A DNA stretch of 64,000 nt from Incurvaria masculella (GCA_946894095.1 OX335646.2:18532077-18596076), one strand, 5' to 3'. Positions 1 to 11,692 are shown, counted from the first letter of the stretch. Program-made: numbers and translations. Notes: a model not told the origin generated them from the letters alone.

Positions 1-116
1 AAATACACACTCTGTAAAAATGTTAGCTGCCTACCTATTACGGTTCATGAGATACAGCCATATGACAGACGGACGGACGGACGGACGGACAGCGGAGGAT
101 TAGTAATAGATTCTAA
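1..116 (+). repeat. Partial copy of a lepidopteran interspersed repeat (family M)
   Basis: The window opens inside this repeat. The sequence reads through a conserved 'GGTTCATGAGATACAGCC'-type block into a (GGAC)n microsatellite at about 71-90 and then 'AGCGGAGGATTAGTAATAG'. The same order occurs at 11693-11980, 34385-34681 and, inverted, at 7503-7700. The 5' part is cut off by the window edge and the 3' end is degraded. The family is non-coding; its class (SINE-like, Helitron-derived or other) cannot be settled here. Confidence 0.75.
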
Positions 117-2373
117 CAAAAAAAAACCCTAATCAATTTTCAAATAGTAAAAATGCATAGTAAAGTAAACTGCTGAAATGCAATGAGGAGACGATTGTTG
201 GCTTCCTAGTAGGACCAGAGCTGCAGTCCCAGTTATCACCTTAACTGGTGTTAACGGAACTTCGAAGTTCCGTAAAAACGTCAAACTCCATGCAAGTTTT
301 TACTAGATATTCTGTGGTTTTACTTCTTCAAGCTGTTAAAGTCAATCTCTGACTTCCGATTTGTATGAAAATGCGGAGTCGGCGTAAACGGCAACGTCGA
401 CGTATTTACGGCAACGTTGAGTAAGCTGTCAAATCAAACTCGGACTCGCAAATGTTAGTCCACGCTCTTTAATTTCTAAATAATAAAAAAAAGCGCGCGC
501 TCTTTAATTTCTGCATACACTTGCAAACGCCAGTCGATCGGTTTGCCGCAAACGTCAATTTAGGTGACAGTTGGGATGACTTTTCTTTTCGTTGGCAGTG
601 ATTTTACCAATCACAAAATATCTGTCATCGGCCAGCGAGACACCAGTGATTGATATTGTATTTATTATTTTTTACCGTCGACTTCTGTCGCTTGTCGTTC
701 GTTGTGATTATTCAGCGGGGGCGGAAAGGCGCGGATGGGAAGAGACCGGAGGGCGGGGTTGGAGTCTCTGGGGGCGGCGGGAGGGGGGGGGGGGGGAGCG
801 ACGCGAATGTCGCAGGCAGATTTAACGACAAAAGAGAATTTGATAATTGGCTAGGATTTTATTTGCTCAGCTGCAGGTTTAATCCACAACGCTCTTCATC
901 TTTTTGACATCGTTTATTGGTTTCGTTTTGATGGTTTACTGTTTCCGTTGTACTTTATGGCGGTTGGTTTTAGTAAAAATGACAACGGCCTTCATAAAAG
1001 TTTGATTTCGTTATTAATCCAACAATATGATTTCAGAGTTTCGTAATGAGCGAAATGTTCTCTTTAAAATTTAGTCTTAATTTTTAAGGGAGTGTTAGCA
1101 CCTAATTGCATGCAGTCCCATAAGGGCTTAAGTAAAACATCATTTAATTTAATTTAAAAATAACCACCGAATTTCGATAATCAAAAAAATACATTTGTAG
1201 ATTTGATGGTCTAGACATAATTTACAGACAAAACTGTAAGACTCCGATGCTTTGATTGCTCAGACAGGGCCAATATGTATACAAATGCATAAAAAAAAAT
1301 AAACAAAGAAGGGGAGCTTCAGATATTTATAATTATAAGTTTCAAATACAGCTGAATAACCAATTTATATTTCATATTTTTTTTTATTTAAAAATCAACT
1401 TTTAGTTATTTTTAAAAATATTGAAATGTGCTTTCATGTAAGTATGTATATAAACATTTTTAAATTAATTTCTATTTACAAATATACTGCTTATAAAAAG
1501 GTAGCTTGGTTGCAACAGGCAGTTCTAAATACGTATACGAAAATATTTTTCACCTAATTTAAACAATTATATCACGGTTTGACAGCAATGCATACATTTA
1601 ACTTAAGTTATAGAAAGTATGTATGACAAGGGATAATTTTTATTCCTGTTTTGTGATTATTCAAATTCATCCGTTTGAAATTTTCGTAACCGTAAAATTT
1701 CGTATGAACTGGAGTTATTGAATCGGAAAGAGTCTTTTGTGTGGAAAGGCGAAGGCTGTCGTGACGGTCCCGCGAGAAATTAAACGTTGAATGCCTGCAA
1801 AATATAATGCAGGAAGATCGATGCAGGTGGGGGCGGCAAGAAGGGGGGGGGTGGTTGGAGGGGGATCGGAGAAGGAAGGGGCCACCTGAATAATGCTACC
1901 TGCCCGTGACGCGGTCCCAGGTGGTTTTAATAATTTATCACACTTTTATGATGACGCATTCGCTCCTGCTCGCCAGAATGAGGGTTTAAATTGGTAGCAT
2001 TACTCGATTTTAACGTCTACATGGTTTAATTGGCCGTAAAGAGTCTGATACTTTGGCTCTTGATAAGTTCTGCCAGAGCATTACATTTGCTTTATGGTTA
2101 ATATACTTTCCTCGCATGGTTAATGTTCCTCACATATGTTTTTAGGTGCACACCATTGCATATTTATTTTGAAAACTTAAGGTTTCAATTTCGAAAATAT
2201 TTAAAAGAATACTCTGTGTTTGGAGTGGTGAATCTGCTTAATTAGAAAAATGTATGAAAATTTGGTTATCAAATTGATAACGATATGATAATTTTAAACT
2301 GAATTCTGAATAATCCAGAATCCTCTTTTTCAAAGATTTTACAATTTATGTTTTGAAGTAAAAAAACTCGGCT
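117..2373. other. AT-rich non-coding stretch with two G-rich tracts
   Basis: No recognisable gene. Short ORFs at 592-825 and 650-907 run through a G-rich tract and look accidental. Notable points are guanine runs at about 715-803 (including a 14-G run near 783-796) and about 1826-1885, both of which could form G-quadruplexes on the + strand. The rest is AT-rich spacer. Confidence 0.5.
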
Positions 2374-2423
2374 GTTATTAAAGTGAGATTGAGTAAGGTA
2401 TCACTCAATCGCACTTTAATAAC
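2374..2423. repeat. Short hairpin, 21-bp arms
   Basis: Arms 2374-2394 and 2403-2423 are inverted copies with one mismatch, separated by an 8-base loop. The outer arm ends read GTTATTAAAGTG. This could be a relic of a foldback element or a transcribed hairpin; nothing shows a function. Confidence 0.7.
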
Positions 2424-3904
2424 CATTAATTAATGCATTCCTTGAAATCATATTTTCATCTTTGATCTTCACGAGGCAACCCAGCATATGTTTTGATTTT
2501 AATGCAACATTTAAAAGTATAATTGTTTAGGTATCCTGGTAACAAACCGTTCCTTGGAATTTTAATATTACTTAGAATTAGGATGATTCACACTAATCAG
2601 AGAGAGTACTAAGCTTTGGCAAGCAGTTTTCTGTCAACAAAACGATAAGCTGGCTTAATTTGAACAGACAGCACCAGTTGGCGCTCAGACGTAATTACAC
2701 AAGTCTTTTTTTACTGGAGAATATAAAACAATATATAAATTAAAACTGAAACAATATCGACTGAACGATACCCAGCTTCCCTATGCTTTGTAATTTGTTT
2801 CCACACTTTCTTTTTGCGCTGACGGAGATTCGGAAAATATCGCTGCGGGGTGCAGATCGTCCGGCGGAGCCTTTATCGTCGAATGTTATAATAATGCGAG
2901 AATCATGTTTATTTGAGTTGTCCGCAGCTCGGCATAATGTTATGTTATGGATATTTAAGGATATACGATTGTGTGTACATATCTGTATCTCGAAGATTCG
3001 TCCACTGTGCGTGGACATCGGATAATCATATAGACATCTTTATTGACAGCCGCAGTACAGCAAGGGTCACTCCAAATTATTTACTTACGTTTGAATGTTA
3101 CAATCACGGAGATCCGTGGATACAATAAACGATGAAACCAATCTCCCGAAATGATTGGAATTTGTAGTAAAATTCAACATTATCCTATGTTAACAGGAAT
3201 GTGATATGTAAGTATGTATATCGACTGTCAACCAAGGGCATATTTATTAAAGAAAGAGCCTTCTAAAAAGAACTACTGTAAGAATATATCATGGCATGTA
3301 AACATTAAAAATGGTTGGTAGCTTTCGCAATAATATATGAAACCAACCGCACAAGCCCGGCTTAGTTAGCGTCGGCAAGACCGACGACGTTAATTATGGG
3401 TCTTAGTTAAATTATAGAGTGAATTATAGATGCAATTTATGTGTTAAATATATTCACTACGACTTATTTGAGATCCTTGAAAACGGACCGGTTGAATCTT
3501 CCGAAAGCTCATAAAATCGTACAATTCATGTTATCTAATTTCCAAAATATAGCTCGATCGAATTAAGTTGAGGCGATCACGGCACACACACGGATATTGT
3601 TTTGCAAATACAAGACGCTTCTTTAAAAAAAAATGTGTACGTTCAAGCCCATTTGATAGGCACACGTTGTCGTTGTCACCCTACTGAACAACGCTTACTA
3701 TAAGCTGGCAAAATAAATTATAGAGTGACCTAGTATTCAATCAATCGAGCTATATATCTTCTCAACACCAAACGCATGTTGAAATTATTTCGAAAATGTA
3801 ATACGTCTGTTTTAACCGTGCTTTTTCTGATAATGGTGCACATCTTGATTTCAATGTATTCATGAATAGACTCATCGTGCACTAGGATTTATGATATTTT
3901 ATCA
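2424..3904. other. Non-coding spacer, nothing recognised
   Basis: Several overlapping ORFs of 70-90 codons occur on both strands between 2740 and 3128, but none shows a recognisable domain or splice pattern. No RNA gene or repeat family was identified. Confidence 0.4.
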
Positions 3905-4050
3905 TTTGCCAGTTCAACCATCTCGGCGAAGAAGAACCGGTAATAAACTTTGTTGGATTTTTTTGCAACGGCCACTTAGTCTAAGTTTAAAAAGCGTTTG
4001 CTACTGCGTACAGACTTACCAGTAATTAGTACCTGTTTATGTAAATAAAT
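3905..4050 (+). repeat. LINE-3'-end-like repeat fragment (family C)
   Basis: Contains 'CGGCGAAGAAGAACCGG', then a T-rich stretch, 'CCACTTAGTCTAAGTTTA' and 'CCTGTTTATGT'. The same order recurs at 32270-32410 and, more degraded, at 52330-52460. The layout resembles 3' ends of lepidopteran non-LTR retrotransposons, but no coding part is attached, so the class is inferred. Confidence 0.5.
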
Positions 4051-4592
4051 ATGTTTAATTACTTGTGTAGACGCAATAATGGTAGGGATAGATTGGTAAG
4101 GAAGAGGGACTGTAGGAGAATTCCAAATTATGGGTAGACAACATAGGTGGCGAAAATAGTAGACGCAATACCCGCGAATGGTATGTTTTGCTGGTTTGGG
4201 TCCAGCCTTGCAGTATTTTCGTAAAGTAGTTCTTCAATGAATGTGTCCTTGCTTCACGGTCGATTATACATACATACAAATCACATTCCTATTAAGAAGG
4301 AGCAAAACACAGGTTAAACACTAATTTTTTCATGACTTCATTAATTCATTTAAGAGCTAGTGATCGTTTCGCATCATCTTAGGGGGACAGTGTAGTCACC
4401 ACGGTGACTTCATAATTTTAATTTAATATTATTAAATTTAATTTTTATTTCAAAATTTTCAGTCGCAGCCAGCATACAAAATTTTACCTTAATACCTAGT
4501 GAAAACCATCAATAAGAATCCTTCTTCTCCGCTGCTTGTTTTACCGCAATTTGTTTCTTCATTCTCAAATTCGAGAACCAACGTTTTCTTAA

Positions 4593-5142
4593 TTAAGGTG
4601 GCCCAACCCGCTCATCTCCCCATACAAAAGGGGAAAGAAGATCACGCCTATATTACTTGTCAGAGATCCAAAATTTTACTCAAAATAGCTTTATTTGATT
4701 GAACTAGATGTCTGATGACCATTGGCATTGTAAAATTGTGTATGGTTTCCAAGTTATAACGTCCGGAAGTTCGGATTTTTCGCGCGTTTTATACAATAAC
4801 TTTGGAGGTGGATTACGCAATGATAAAGTACGAACATCTTAAAAAGATTAGTCATCAGACATAGCTTATTTAATCAAGATTTATAATCTATTTGGGTTTT
4901 GTTAGATTTTTGACTACAGCGGTCGTGGTTTACTTTTAGCTATAAGTCGTTTTGAATTTAAAATTTTCGTAAATCTTACCAAATCATACACTATGCACAT
5001 TGTCTTTTTTGTGGACAGGTTGCATCTTCCTCATCACGGAGCCTGTCTTATTCTTAGAAACAGAGAAGGTCCCAGAGCGCAACAGCACGGTTTTGTACCG
5101 TGCTCGCAAATGAGTTGAGACCGCCGGGTTGGGCCACCTTAA
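4593..5142 (+). mobile_element. 550-bp TTAA-flanked MITE, copy D1
   Basis: The element begins and ends at TTAA (4593-4596 and 5139-5142) and has imperfect terminal inverted repeats starting TTAAGGTGGCCCAACCCG. A second copy, inverted, lies at 6022-6573 (552 bp) and matches along the whole length. TTAA target duplication is the signature of piggyBac-superfamily insertion, so this is probably a non-autonomous piggyBac-like MITE. It carries no transposase; ORFs of about 60 codons inside it simply read through the terminal repeats. Confidence 0.8.
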
Positions 5143-5514
5143 AGAGCTGGAACAACCAAACGTCTGCAAACTTTGTTAAATTGGCACATCTATCTTTTGG
5201 AAGGCCAATTAAGAAGTTACGACCCGGTAAATGTATCAATTAAAAGAGGCTCAAAGTAGTAAGACCTTGTACCGTAAGACATGCAGACCAATGTTGTCTT
5301 ATGTTTCGTAAATACTCGTACACATGACGTCTGTGATATACACTGGATTTTATTATCAAATATTTATTCTATGCTTAACAATTATTTTATTTACATTTAT
5401 TGGATGATTGGTTGGTTACAACACATGAAATATGATATAAGGAATATTAAAGTTAAGAACAAAGTTAATAACAAATATATTTATTTACTATTACATACTA
5501 TGTAAATACCGTAC

Positions 5515-5757
5515 ATATAAATACGAAAGTATCGTTGTCCGTTGCGTTTTCACGTCTAAGTCGCTGAACCAATTTTGATGAATTTCTGGTCCTTGGAGAA
5601 GGGCAAAGTCTACCTTTTGTGGCGAAAATGAATCTATAAGGGGATGAAAGGGGATGGAATTTTGTACGGATAACACATATAATATCCAGGAAATAATTCG
5701 GCCCGACATCAGTCCAAAACGACTTGGACCCGAGGGCAGCCGAGTGCCTCAGCTAGT
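5515..5757 (-). repeat. Lepidopteran interspersed repeat (family N), minus orientation
   Basis: Reading on the minus strand it starts near the 'TAGCTGAGGCACTCGGCTGC' block and ends in a 'TATATTTACATAG' region after the conserved 'TCAAAATTGGTTCAGCGACT' phrase. Related copies are at 27985-28545, 49355-49695 and 55670-55860. It is non-coding and of unsettled class. Confidence 0.6.
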
Positions 5758-5779
5758 ATATATATATATATATATATAT
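5756..5779. repeat. (TA)n microsatellite
   Basis: About twelve TA units directly abut the 5' end of the family-N repeat, between the two inverted TTAA MITEs. Confidence 0.9.
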
Positions 5780-6021
5780 TTGTATATATTATGGCCCGAT
5801 ATAGGTTAAAGTCTGAAATAATTTTTTCCTTGAAGTTTAATGGATTTTTGCAGAAAGAGAAAAAAAAAATTAAACTCAAATTATTATTGTAATTCTTTTG
5901 TATGAAGAAATAAGAAAAAAAATGTTAAGGTATTTTTTTCATAAACTCGAAATTAGTGCACTCGACCAGGTATGTCTTAAAAATCTTAGTTACCTTAAAG
6001 GAAAAAAAAAGATTTCGGACT

Positions 6022-6573
6022 TTAAGGTGGCCCAACCCGGCGGGACTAACTCATTTGCGGGCACGGTACAAAACCGTGCTGTTGCGCTCTGGGACCTTCT
6101 CTGTTTCAATGAATAAGACAGGCTCAATGATGAGGAAGATGCAACATGTCCACGAAAAAGACAATGTGCATAGTGCATGATTTGGTAAGATTTACGTAAA
6201 TGTTTATTACAAAACGACTTATAGCTAATAGTAAACCACGACCGCTGTAGTCAAAAATCTAACAAAACCAAACGGATTATAAATCTTAATTAAATAAGCT
6301 ATGTCTGATGACTAATCTTTTTAAGATATTCTTACTTTATGCGTAATCCACCTCCAAAGTTATTGTATAAAACGCGCGAAAAACTCGAACTTTCGGACCT
6401 TATAACTTAGAAACCAAACACAATTTTACAATGCCAACAGTCATCAGACATCTACTCGTAGTTCGATCAAATTAAGCGATTTTGAGCAAAATTTGGGATC
6501 TTTGACAATAAATACGGGCGTGATCTTCTTTCCCCGTTTGTATGGGGGAGTTGAGCGGGATGGGCCGCCTTAA
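6022..6573 (-). mobile_element. 552-bp TTAA-flanked MITE, copy D2 (inverted relative to D1)
   Basis: Ends at TTAA on both sides (6022-6025 and 6570-6573) with the same terminal inverted repeat as 4593-5142. Its sequence is the reverse complement of that copy with scattered substitutions and a 2-bp length difference. The two copies flank about 880 bp holding a family-N repeat and a (TA)n tract. No coding capacity. Confidence 0.8.
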
Positions 6574-7502
6574 GCATCATCTGGCCGTAACCTTAACATT
6601 AACCGTAATAAACACATATATTATCAAAATCGCCATTCGGATGTTTTATAATATTAAATACTCAGCTTATCGTAACAGGTTTTGATCCCTGTGTACACTA
6701 ACGGACGTAAAATTAGACTATTGATGGAAATATTATTTTTTTTGATATGTTAGACCGAATATATGACAACATCGATATAACAAATATGTCGATGTATGAC
6801 TTGACCTAATAGTCCTAATAGAATCACCTGATAGTCCTTTGTGACCAACTGGATTGAGTTTATGTACTTTACTAGAGTGTACCATCATAACTTTCCCGCA
6901 GGATTATTACGTTCTAAAGTAATTTATCTACCACTATCCATCAGTGAGTAGGCGTGGGACGGGAACGGACAGCATGTGGCTAGTTATGTGCGGCTGCCCT
7001 AATCTTAATTATATCCATAACTAAGTTATCAGCTTACATCTGTCTAGACAGTACAATGTGTCAGAATCTAAACTAAACGTAACTCAGCAGTTATCTACTC
7101 CTACACGTCAGTCAAGCCGGCGGCGTTTAATAAAGGAAAGGTCGTTCATAGGTCACGTGGGATAAGTGAGATGTTAGCCATCGAATTAATTTGTCCATCC
7201 ATATAGATGGAATTTACGGCGAAGTAAAACATCGCGAGGAAGGAAACCACAAGATCGGTCGCGTTAGGCTAATTATGTGTGCCTAAAACATCATTGGCCG
7301 AAACGAGGTGGGCAATAGTCAACCACTAGGTAACCTGAGACCGTTCGGGAGCCAGAAATAGCACCCGTGATTAAGTTACTGAGGTTTCCAGCTCCGCTCG
7401 TGCTGAATTCGTTCTGGGCATTCACCCGAGCGGTGCCCCGTAAAATGTGGTTTTCAACTTCGCGGGCGTATCATTCAAACGAGGCCATGTCCAACTAACG
7501 CT
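6574..7502. other. Spacer with a possible family-N 5' fragment
   Basis: Mostly AT-rich non-coding DNA. A short piece near 7378-7440 contains 'CCAGCTCCGCTCGTGCTG', resembling the start of the family-N repeats. Nothing else was recognised. Confidence 0.4.
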
Positions 7503-7700
7503 AAGTCCGTCCATCCGTCCGTCTGTTTTCTGGCTGTACCTCATAAACCGTAATATGTAGACAGTTTAAATTTTCACAGAGTGTGTATTTATGTTGTCGC
7601 CATAACGTCAAATAGTAAACATAAGAAACAAATAAAAATTAAAGGTAATGGTACGGAACCCTTCGTTTACGAGTCCGACTCATACTTGACCGGTTTTGAT
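7503..7700 (-). repeat. Family M repeat, minus orientation
   Basis: Reverse-oriented copy. 'GAGTCCGACTCATACTTGACC' marks the end that reads GTGCGAGTCGGACTC in the other copies, and 'GTCCGTCCATCCGTCCGTC' is the complementary microsatellite. It is internally shorter than the copies at 11693 and 34385. Confidence 0.75.
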
Positions 7701-8168
7701 TATATGTAATATGCCAGTATTGCAAAACATCTTGTCACCCTAAAATACGTACCTACTTTTGATCTTTAACATCATTCGCTTACTATATAAAAAATATAAA
7801 TTACATGTGCTGAAACCTCTTAAATGGCTGTTATCCTTAACTTTTACGACCAAGCGGGGCCTATACTTTCGAAGCTGAAAAATAAAACTAGTATGTCACT
7901 GAAGTATCGGCCTCCTGACCTTATATCAGCGGTCGGCCAGGCACTAAACTTCTATCTCCCGCCGAAGTGTGTCGCTTTCTCTGCAAGTTAGTGCTCACTA
8001 AATCTTAGGTGAGATAACGCTTTTACGTTTGCAACATAAACGTTCACACAGGAGGCCTCGCCGTGCCGTGCGGACGAATCAATAAGGGCGCATCGACGTC
8101 TGCTGTGTCCCGGACACGTTTCCTCGCTGACACTAAAGCGGGACGAGTATCGCTAAAAGTGTGGCAAC

Positions 8169-8612
8169 ATGGCGGCGAAAGGGCTGTCACCACTGAGTAG
8201 CGAGTGGCTGGAGGGCATGATAGCTCATTGTCGTTTCGGATGCCGAATCTTCATTTTCTTTTACATAATTAAAAAACAATATCAAAATGTGTGTATACCT
8301 TGTATGTATACTTCAAAACGTCGTGAGCGATTCATGAAATTTTCGGACAATATTCAGAATTTCCCAGCGGCTGATCCTGTGAAGTTTGGTAACGGAATTT
8401 TACTCGCGAGCAAATCACATTCAAACAGCAGCAATATTCAGAATTGCCCAGCTGGTGATCCTGTGAAGATTGGTAACGGATTTTTATTCGCGACCAAATC
8501 ACATTCAAACCGCAGCAATATTCAGAATTGTCCAGCGGGTGATCCTGTGAAGTTTGGTAACGGATTTTTATTCGCGAGCAAATCACATTCAAACCGCAGC
8601 GCGAGCACGTAA
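8169..8612 (+). CDS. 147-codon ORF containing three 28-residue repeats; function unknown
   Basis: The ORF starts at an ATG in good context (CAACATGG). After about 60 non-repetitive residues it runs through three direct copies of an 84-bp unit at 8349-8600, so the protein repeats a 28-residue unit (key residues NIQN...DPVK.GNG...KSHSN) three times before a stop. Because 84 is divisible by 3, the frame survives duplication, which may be the only reason the ORF is long. A consensus-like splice donor (GTAAGT) lies at 8783, so a transcribed first exon is conceivable. I recognise no family. Treat it as a hypothetical ORF, more likely a minisatellite inside non-coding DNA than a real gene. Confidence 0.2.
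   Translation: MAAKGLSPLSSEWLEGMIAHCRFGCRIFIFFYIIKKQYQNVCIPCMYTSKRRERFMKFSDNIQNFPAADPVKFGNGILLASKSHSNSSNIQNCPAGDPVKIGNGFLFATKSHSNRSNIQNCPAGDPVKFGNGFLFASKSHSNRSAST
8349..8600 (+). repeat. 84-bp minisatellite, exactly three copies
   Basis: Units begin at 8349, 8433 and 8517, each with AATATTCAGAATT. The second and third units are more alike than either is to the first. The period is exactly 84 bp with no indels. Confidence 0.92.
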
Positions 8613-9333
8613 CGAATCCGTCTCAGTTCCGTCAAAGATCCCATACTTCGGTAACGTGACAGATGTCACAACGCGAGGTGCGTTATTCTGTGGCGTATGT
8701 CAGTTTTATAATTCTTCACATAACCATCAGACTCGTAATTAGTGCTTTCCGCGCGAAGCCGAGGCGGGGTCGCTACTGTTTGGTAAGTAACGACCCAGTA
8801 TCGCCGTGCTTGATCAATCCGCATTACTACGTTTAATCATGGTATTATAAAGTAAAATGTCACAAGAAAATAGTGTTTTTTTTTTTTTGCAAAATTTGAT
8901 TTGAGAGAATCGTGCTTGATACTCAATAACCGATAATCGTCGCATCTATCAACATAACCATCAGTAAAGTAGTTTTACAAAATCTTATAAGAGACTCATG
9001 TCGTGGGTTTCCACTGTAGTATTGATACATTTTTGACACATTCAGTGGCTTTAAAAATATACAAGAAGAGTATACTTAAAACGAGCAATTTTTGTTGGTT
9101 TTCGGCTTATTGTATTCAAGCCAACAATACAGTTGAACATGTGTAAAGTGTATAGATAAATTTTAGAACAAACAGCGACATACATGTTGGGAGAAGTGAT
9201 GTAAGTAGATGTTATAAATTTAAAAACAAAATATTTTAATAAAATCTTTACATATATCTCAATATAAATTTGAATTTTTCAAATGTGCTCTTATGGAAAA
9301 TCTGATACTTTTAAAAATAGTGGAAAACTCTTA
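8601..9333. other. Spacer; possible splice donor at 8783
   Basis: GC content is raised up to about 8800, then drops. The string TTTG|GTAAGT around 8779-8788 is a good donor match, but no companion coding exon was recognised. The remainder is AT-rich. Confidence 0.3.
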
Positions 9334-9812
9334 TTAAGGCCCTGGTACTAGCCAAATCGCAAAGTTAGACGAGGCACCCCAAGTTAACTAACTAAGTCTG
9401 ACGATTATAAGTGTCATTCTTACAATATATGATTCCTTGTCTAGGAATCGACCTATTTTCGTTAATGTATGTTTCCTTTTTCTATACAAAATACATTGCG
9501 GAAACAGTGTCCATTTCCGAATTTTTTTGACTAAATGTAGAAATCTAAAAGCACATGGAATTTTTTGTTTATGCATATATGCTGTTTTTGCTTATATCTA
9601 TAAATCGAATTACTTTCAGATTTCTAACGAGAAAAATCAACTTTTTAATTTTTATTATTATTTAAATAAATGATGGAATAAAAAAATATTAACAAACCAT
9701 TATCAGTCTGGAGTTCTATTTGGATTTGCTGAAGCGTTTCACTACATATTATTACATTTGTTAAAAAGTGCATTTGTATGGCGCGAGTAGTTGGCTAGTC
9801 CTAGCGTCTTAA
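9334..9812 (+). mobile_element. 479-bp TTAA-flanked MITE, copy A1
   Basis: Runs from TTAA at 9334-9337 to TTAA at 9809-9812. The ends form an imperfect terminal inverted repeat (TTAAGGCCCTGGTACTAGCC on the left; TTAAGACGCTAGGACTAGCC on the complement of the right). An inverted copy of exactly the same length lies at 63199-63677. The interior is AT-rich and non-coding. Target-site choice suggests the piggyBac superfamily; this is a different family from the 550-bp elements at 4.6-6.6 kb. Confidence 0.85.
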
Positions 9813-10393
9813 CTCGTCATGGGGCAGATTTGGATAAAAACTACAAACGGAATAATTCGATTTGTTTAAATAATATTTTCTGGCCAGAAATCTAACCCTT
9901 AGATTTTAAGGAAAAAAACTCAACCTGTAATATTGCACCAGCTGATAGTGTCGCTTATAAGTAAGACATTCTGTGAACTAATGTCAAAGGGTAAACTAAA
10001 GGGAAGGGCACATTTAATAAGTGATTACTTCGTTAAATAATGTAAGAAAAATAAAATACAATTATTATTCAAAATTAGTCCTTTCCTCTGGTTTGCCGTT
10101 TGATATTACTTCATATAATTTGTTCTTTATCAGCAACATTATTGGCTGGCGCTTTTTTAACATAAAAAGTTTTGTACTCAGCTTTTATTACAAAAATCCT
10201 TTGATTATTTTTCGCCATTTCTTAAACTTTCCGATTTCGCCACGAAGGCCCAAGTGAAAAAATCAACCCGTAGAACGGCCCTCAGACGCCTGACGGACCA
10301 ATATTAGCTTCAAGTTCGGTGCTCTTCTGCCGCGGAGATATTTACGACTATTTCTGAATGCCTCTTAGGAAAAGGATTCATCAATCTGTTAAC
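9813..10393. other. Spacer
   Basis: AT-rich up to about 10255, then a more GC-balanced stretch leading into the weak exon candidate at 10394. No repeat or RNA gene recognised. Confidence 0.35.
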
Positions 10394-10464
10394 ATGGCGG
10401 ACGAAGTCGGGCCTCGGGGCTCGCCTAAATCACTGTCGCGCCATAGCTCAAGTATCCTGTCGAA
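10394..10464 (+). CDS. Candidate first coding exon (weak)
   Basis: An ATG in strong context (TTAACATGG) opens 23 codons beginning MADEVGPRGSPKSLSRHSS, followed directly by a splice-donor-like GTAAGA at 10465; without splicing the frame stops one codon later. The local base composition is richer in GC than the surroundings. No homologue is recognised and no continuing exon was found, so this is a composition- and signal-based guess. It could equally be chance. Confidence 0.18.
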
Positions 10465-11474
10465 GTAAGAAATTGCTGCAGAGAGGATTACTTAAAGGAT
10501 TGTTGCGGCTTCGATTGCTATGTCGGCTTCTCCATTGTAACTAAGTTAATTAAGAGGCCCGTTGACGCTAACGTTACGATATTTTGGTGTTATTTCAATG
10601 GTCATTTCAGAGCCGGTTAAGAATAAATACCAGTAAAAAAATTAAATATCAAAGTTTGGACTATTATCTAGTGTATGACCGTAAAACGGGCTTAATGCGA
10701 TGCTTATACTCTTCAAAAAAAAATAAGTTTGCAGACGCCCATTTACTAGGTTTTTGTTCCAGCGCTTGGAAATTATTCATGATTTATACAATTTTATTTT
10801 TTAAAGTACAAGATTGCATATTTATCTAGTGAATAACCGTCAAAAAATTATGAAATGGCGAAAAATAGATTTTATAAATCGAAAACAATATTTTGCTTCC
10901 TCGCGCTCGCCATCAAGCAGCAAAATCGATTCTGACGCGCATTCAATAATGGACCCTAACGCAAATACAGTGTGTACAGAGGTCGCCTTTATCGTTTGTT
11001 TTCTGATCTCTGCCGACTAGTACCGCCCCTGACGTTGGGCTCTACGCACGTGGTTTCTGTGCTAGTTATTCTCTCAGTTTTTGCGGTGATATTTGTTCAA
11101 ATAACTCTAAAAATGTACATCTTACGAACTTATCCTTTTGGGAATACCTTGATTTACCTGTTTTCTTCTTATTTAGTAAGTAAGAATCAAGTTATCTTTC
11201 TTGCATATTTTTTGTATGAAACAAATATAGAGCACAGTAGAGGCATTCTGTGATAGAGGCGGCAGTCACGACTGACATTTTTTTTCAGCGTTCAACATAA
11301 ACAATGAGCAACAAACGAAAATATTTAGGAAATGCTAGTCCGGTCCGCCTCAAGATAAAAAGACTCGGATTCATTTTTAATGACCGAAATAAAATTTAAG
11401 TAGATTTTGTTTATAATTTTACCCAATGATTTATTCTGGCAATTCCCCGGAGGTATCTATGGGTAGAAATGATT

Positions 11475-11545
11475 TCCATCTTTTCATCCAATGCTATGGT
11501 ATCGACCGGGATGGGCTTAACCCTACCACCTAAAAGGAAAAGGGG
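11475..11545 (-). repeat. SINE body fragment
   Basis: On the minus strand this matches the middle of the SINE body: AGGTGGTAGGGTTAAGCCC, then 'GGTCGATACCATAGCATTGG' and 'ATGAAAAGATGG'. Both ends are missing. Confidence 0.65.
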
Positions 11546-11692
11546 ATTTTATAAAAGTCATATTTTAAGTCAATAAAGTCGTCAAAAGGAAACATTTGGA
11601 TGTTTGGAAATAATGTATGCAGTAATAGTAATTTAATTATTAACCTATTTGTTAAAGGTTTTAAGGTTTTTTTATTTTAACGCCAACAAACT

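Noticed and set aside
8332..8592. Minus-strand ORF over the 84-bp repeats
   Set aside because: Shadow of the tandem repeat; any frame without a stop in one unit stays open through all three.
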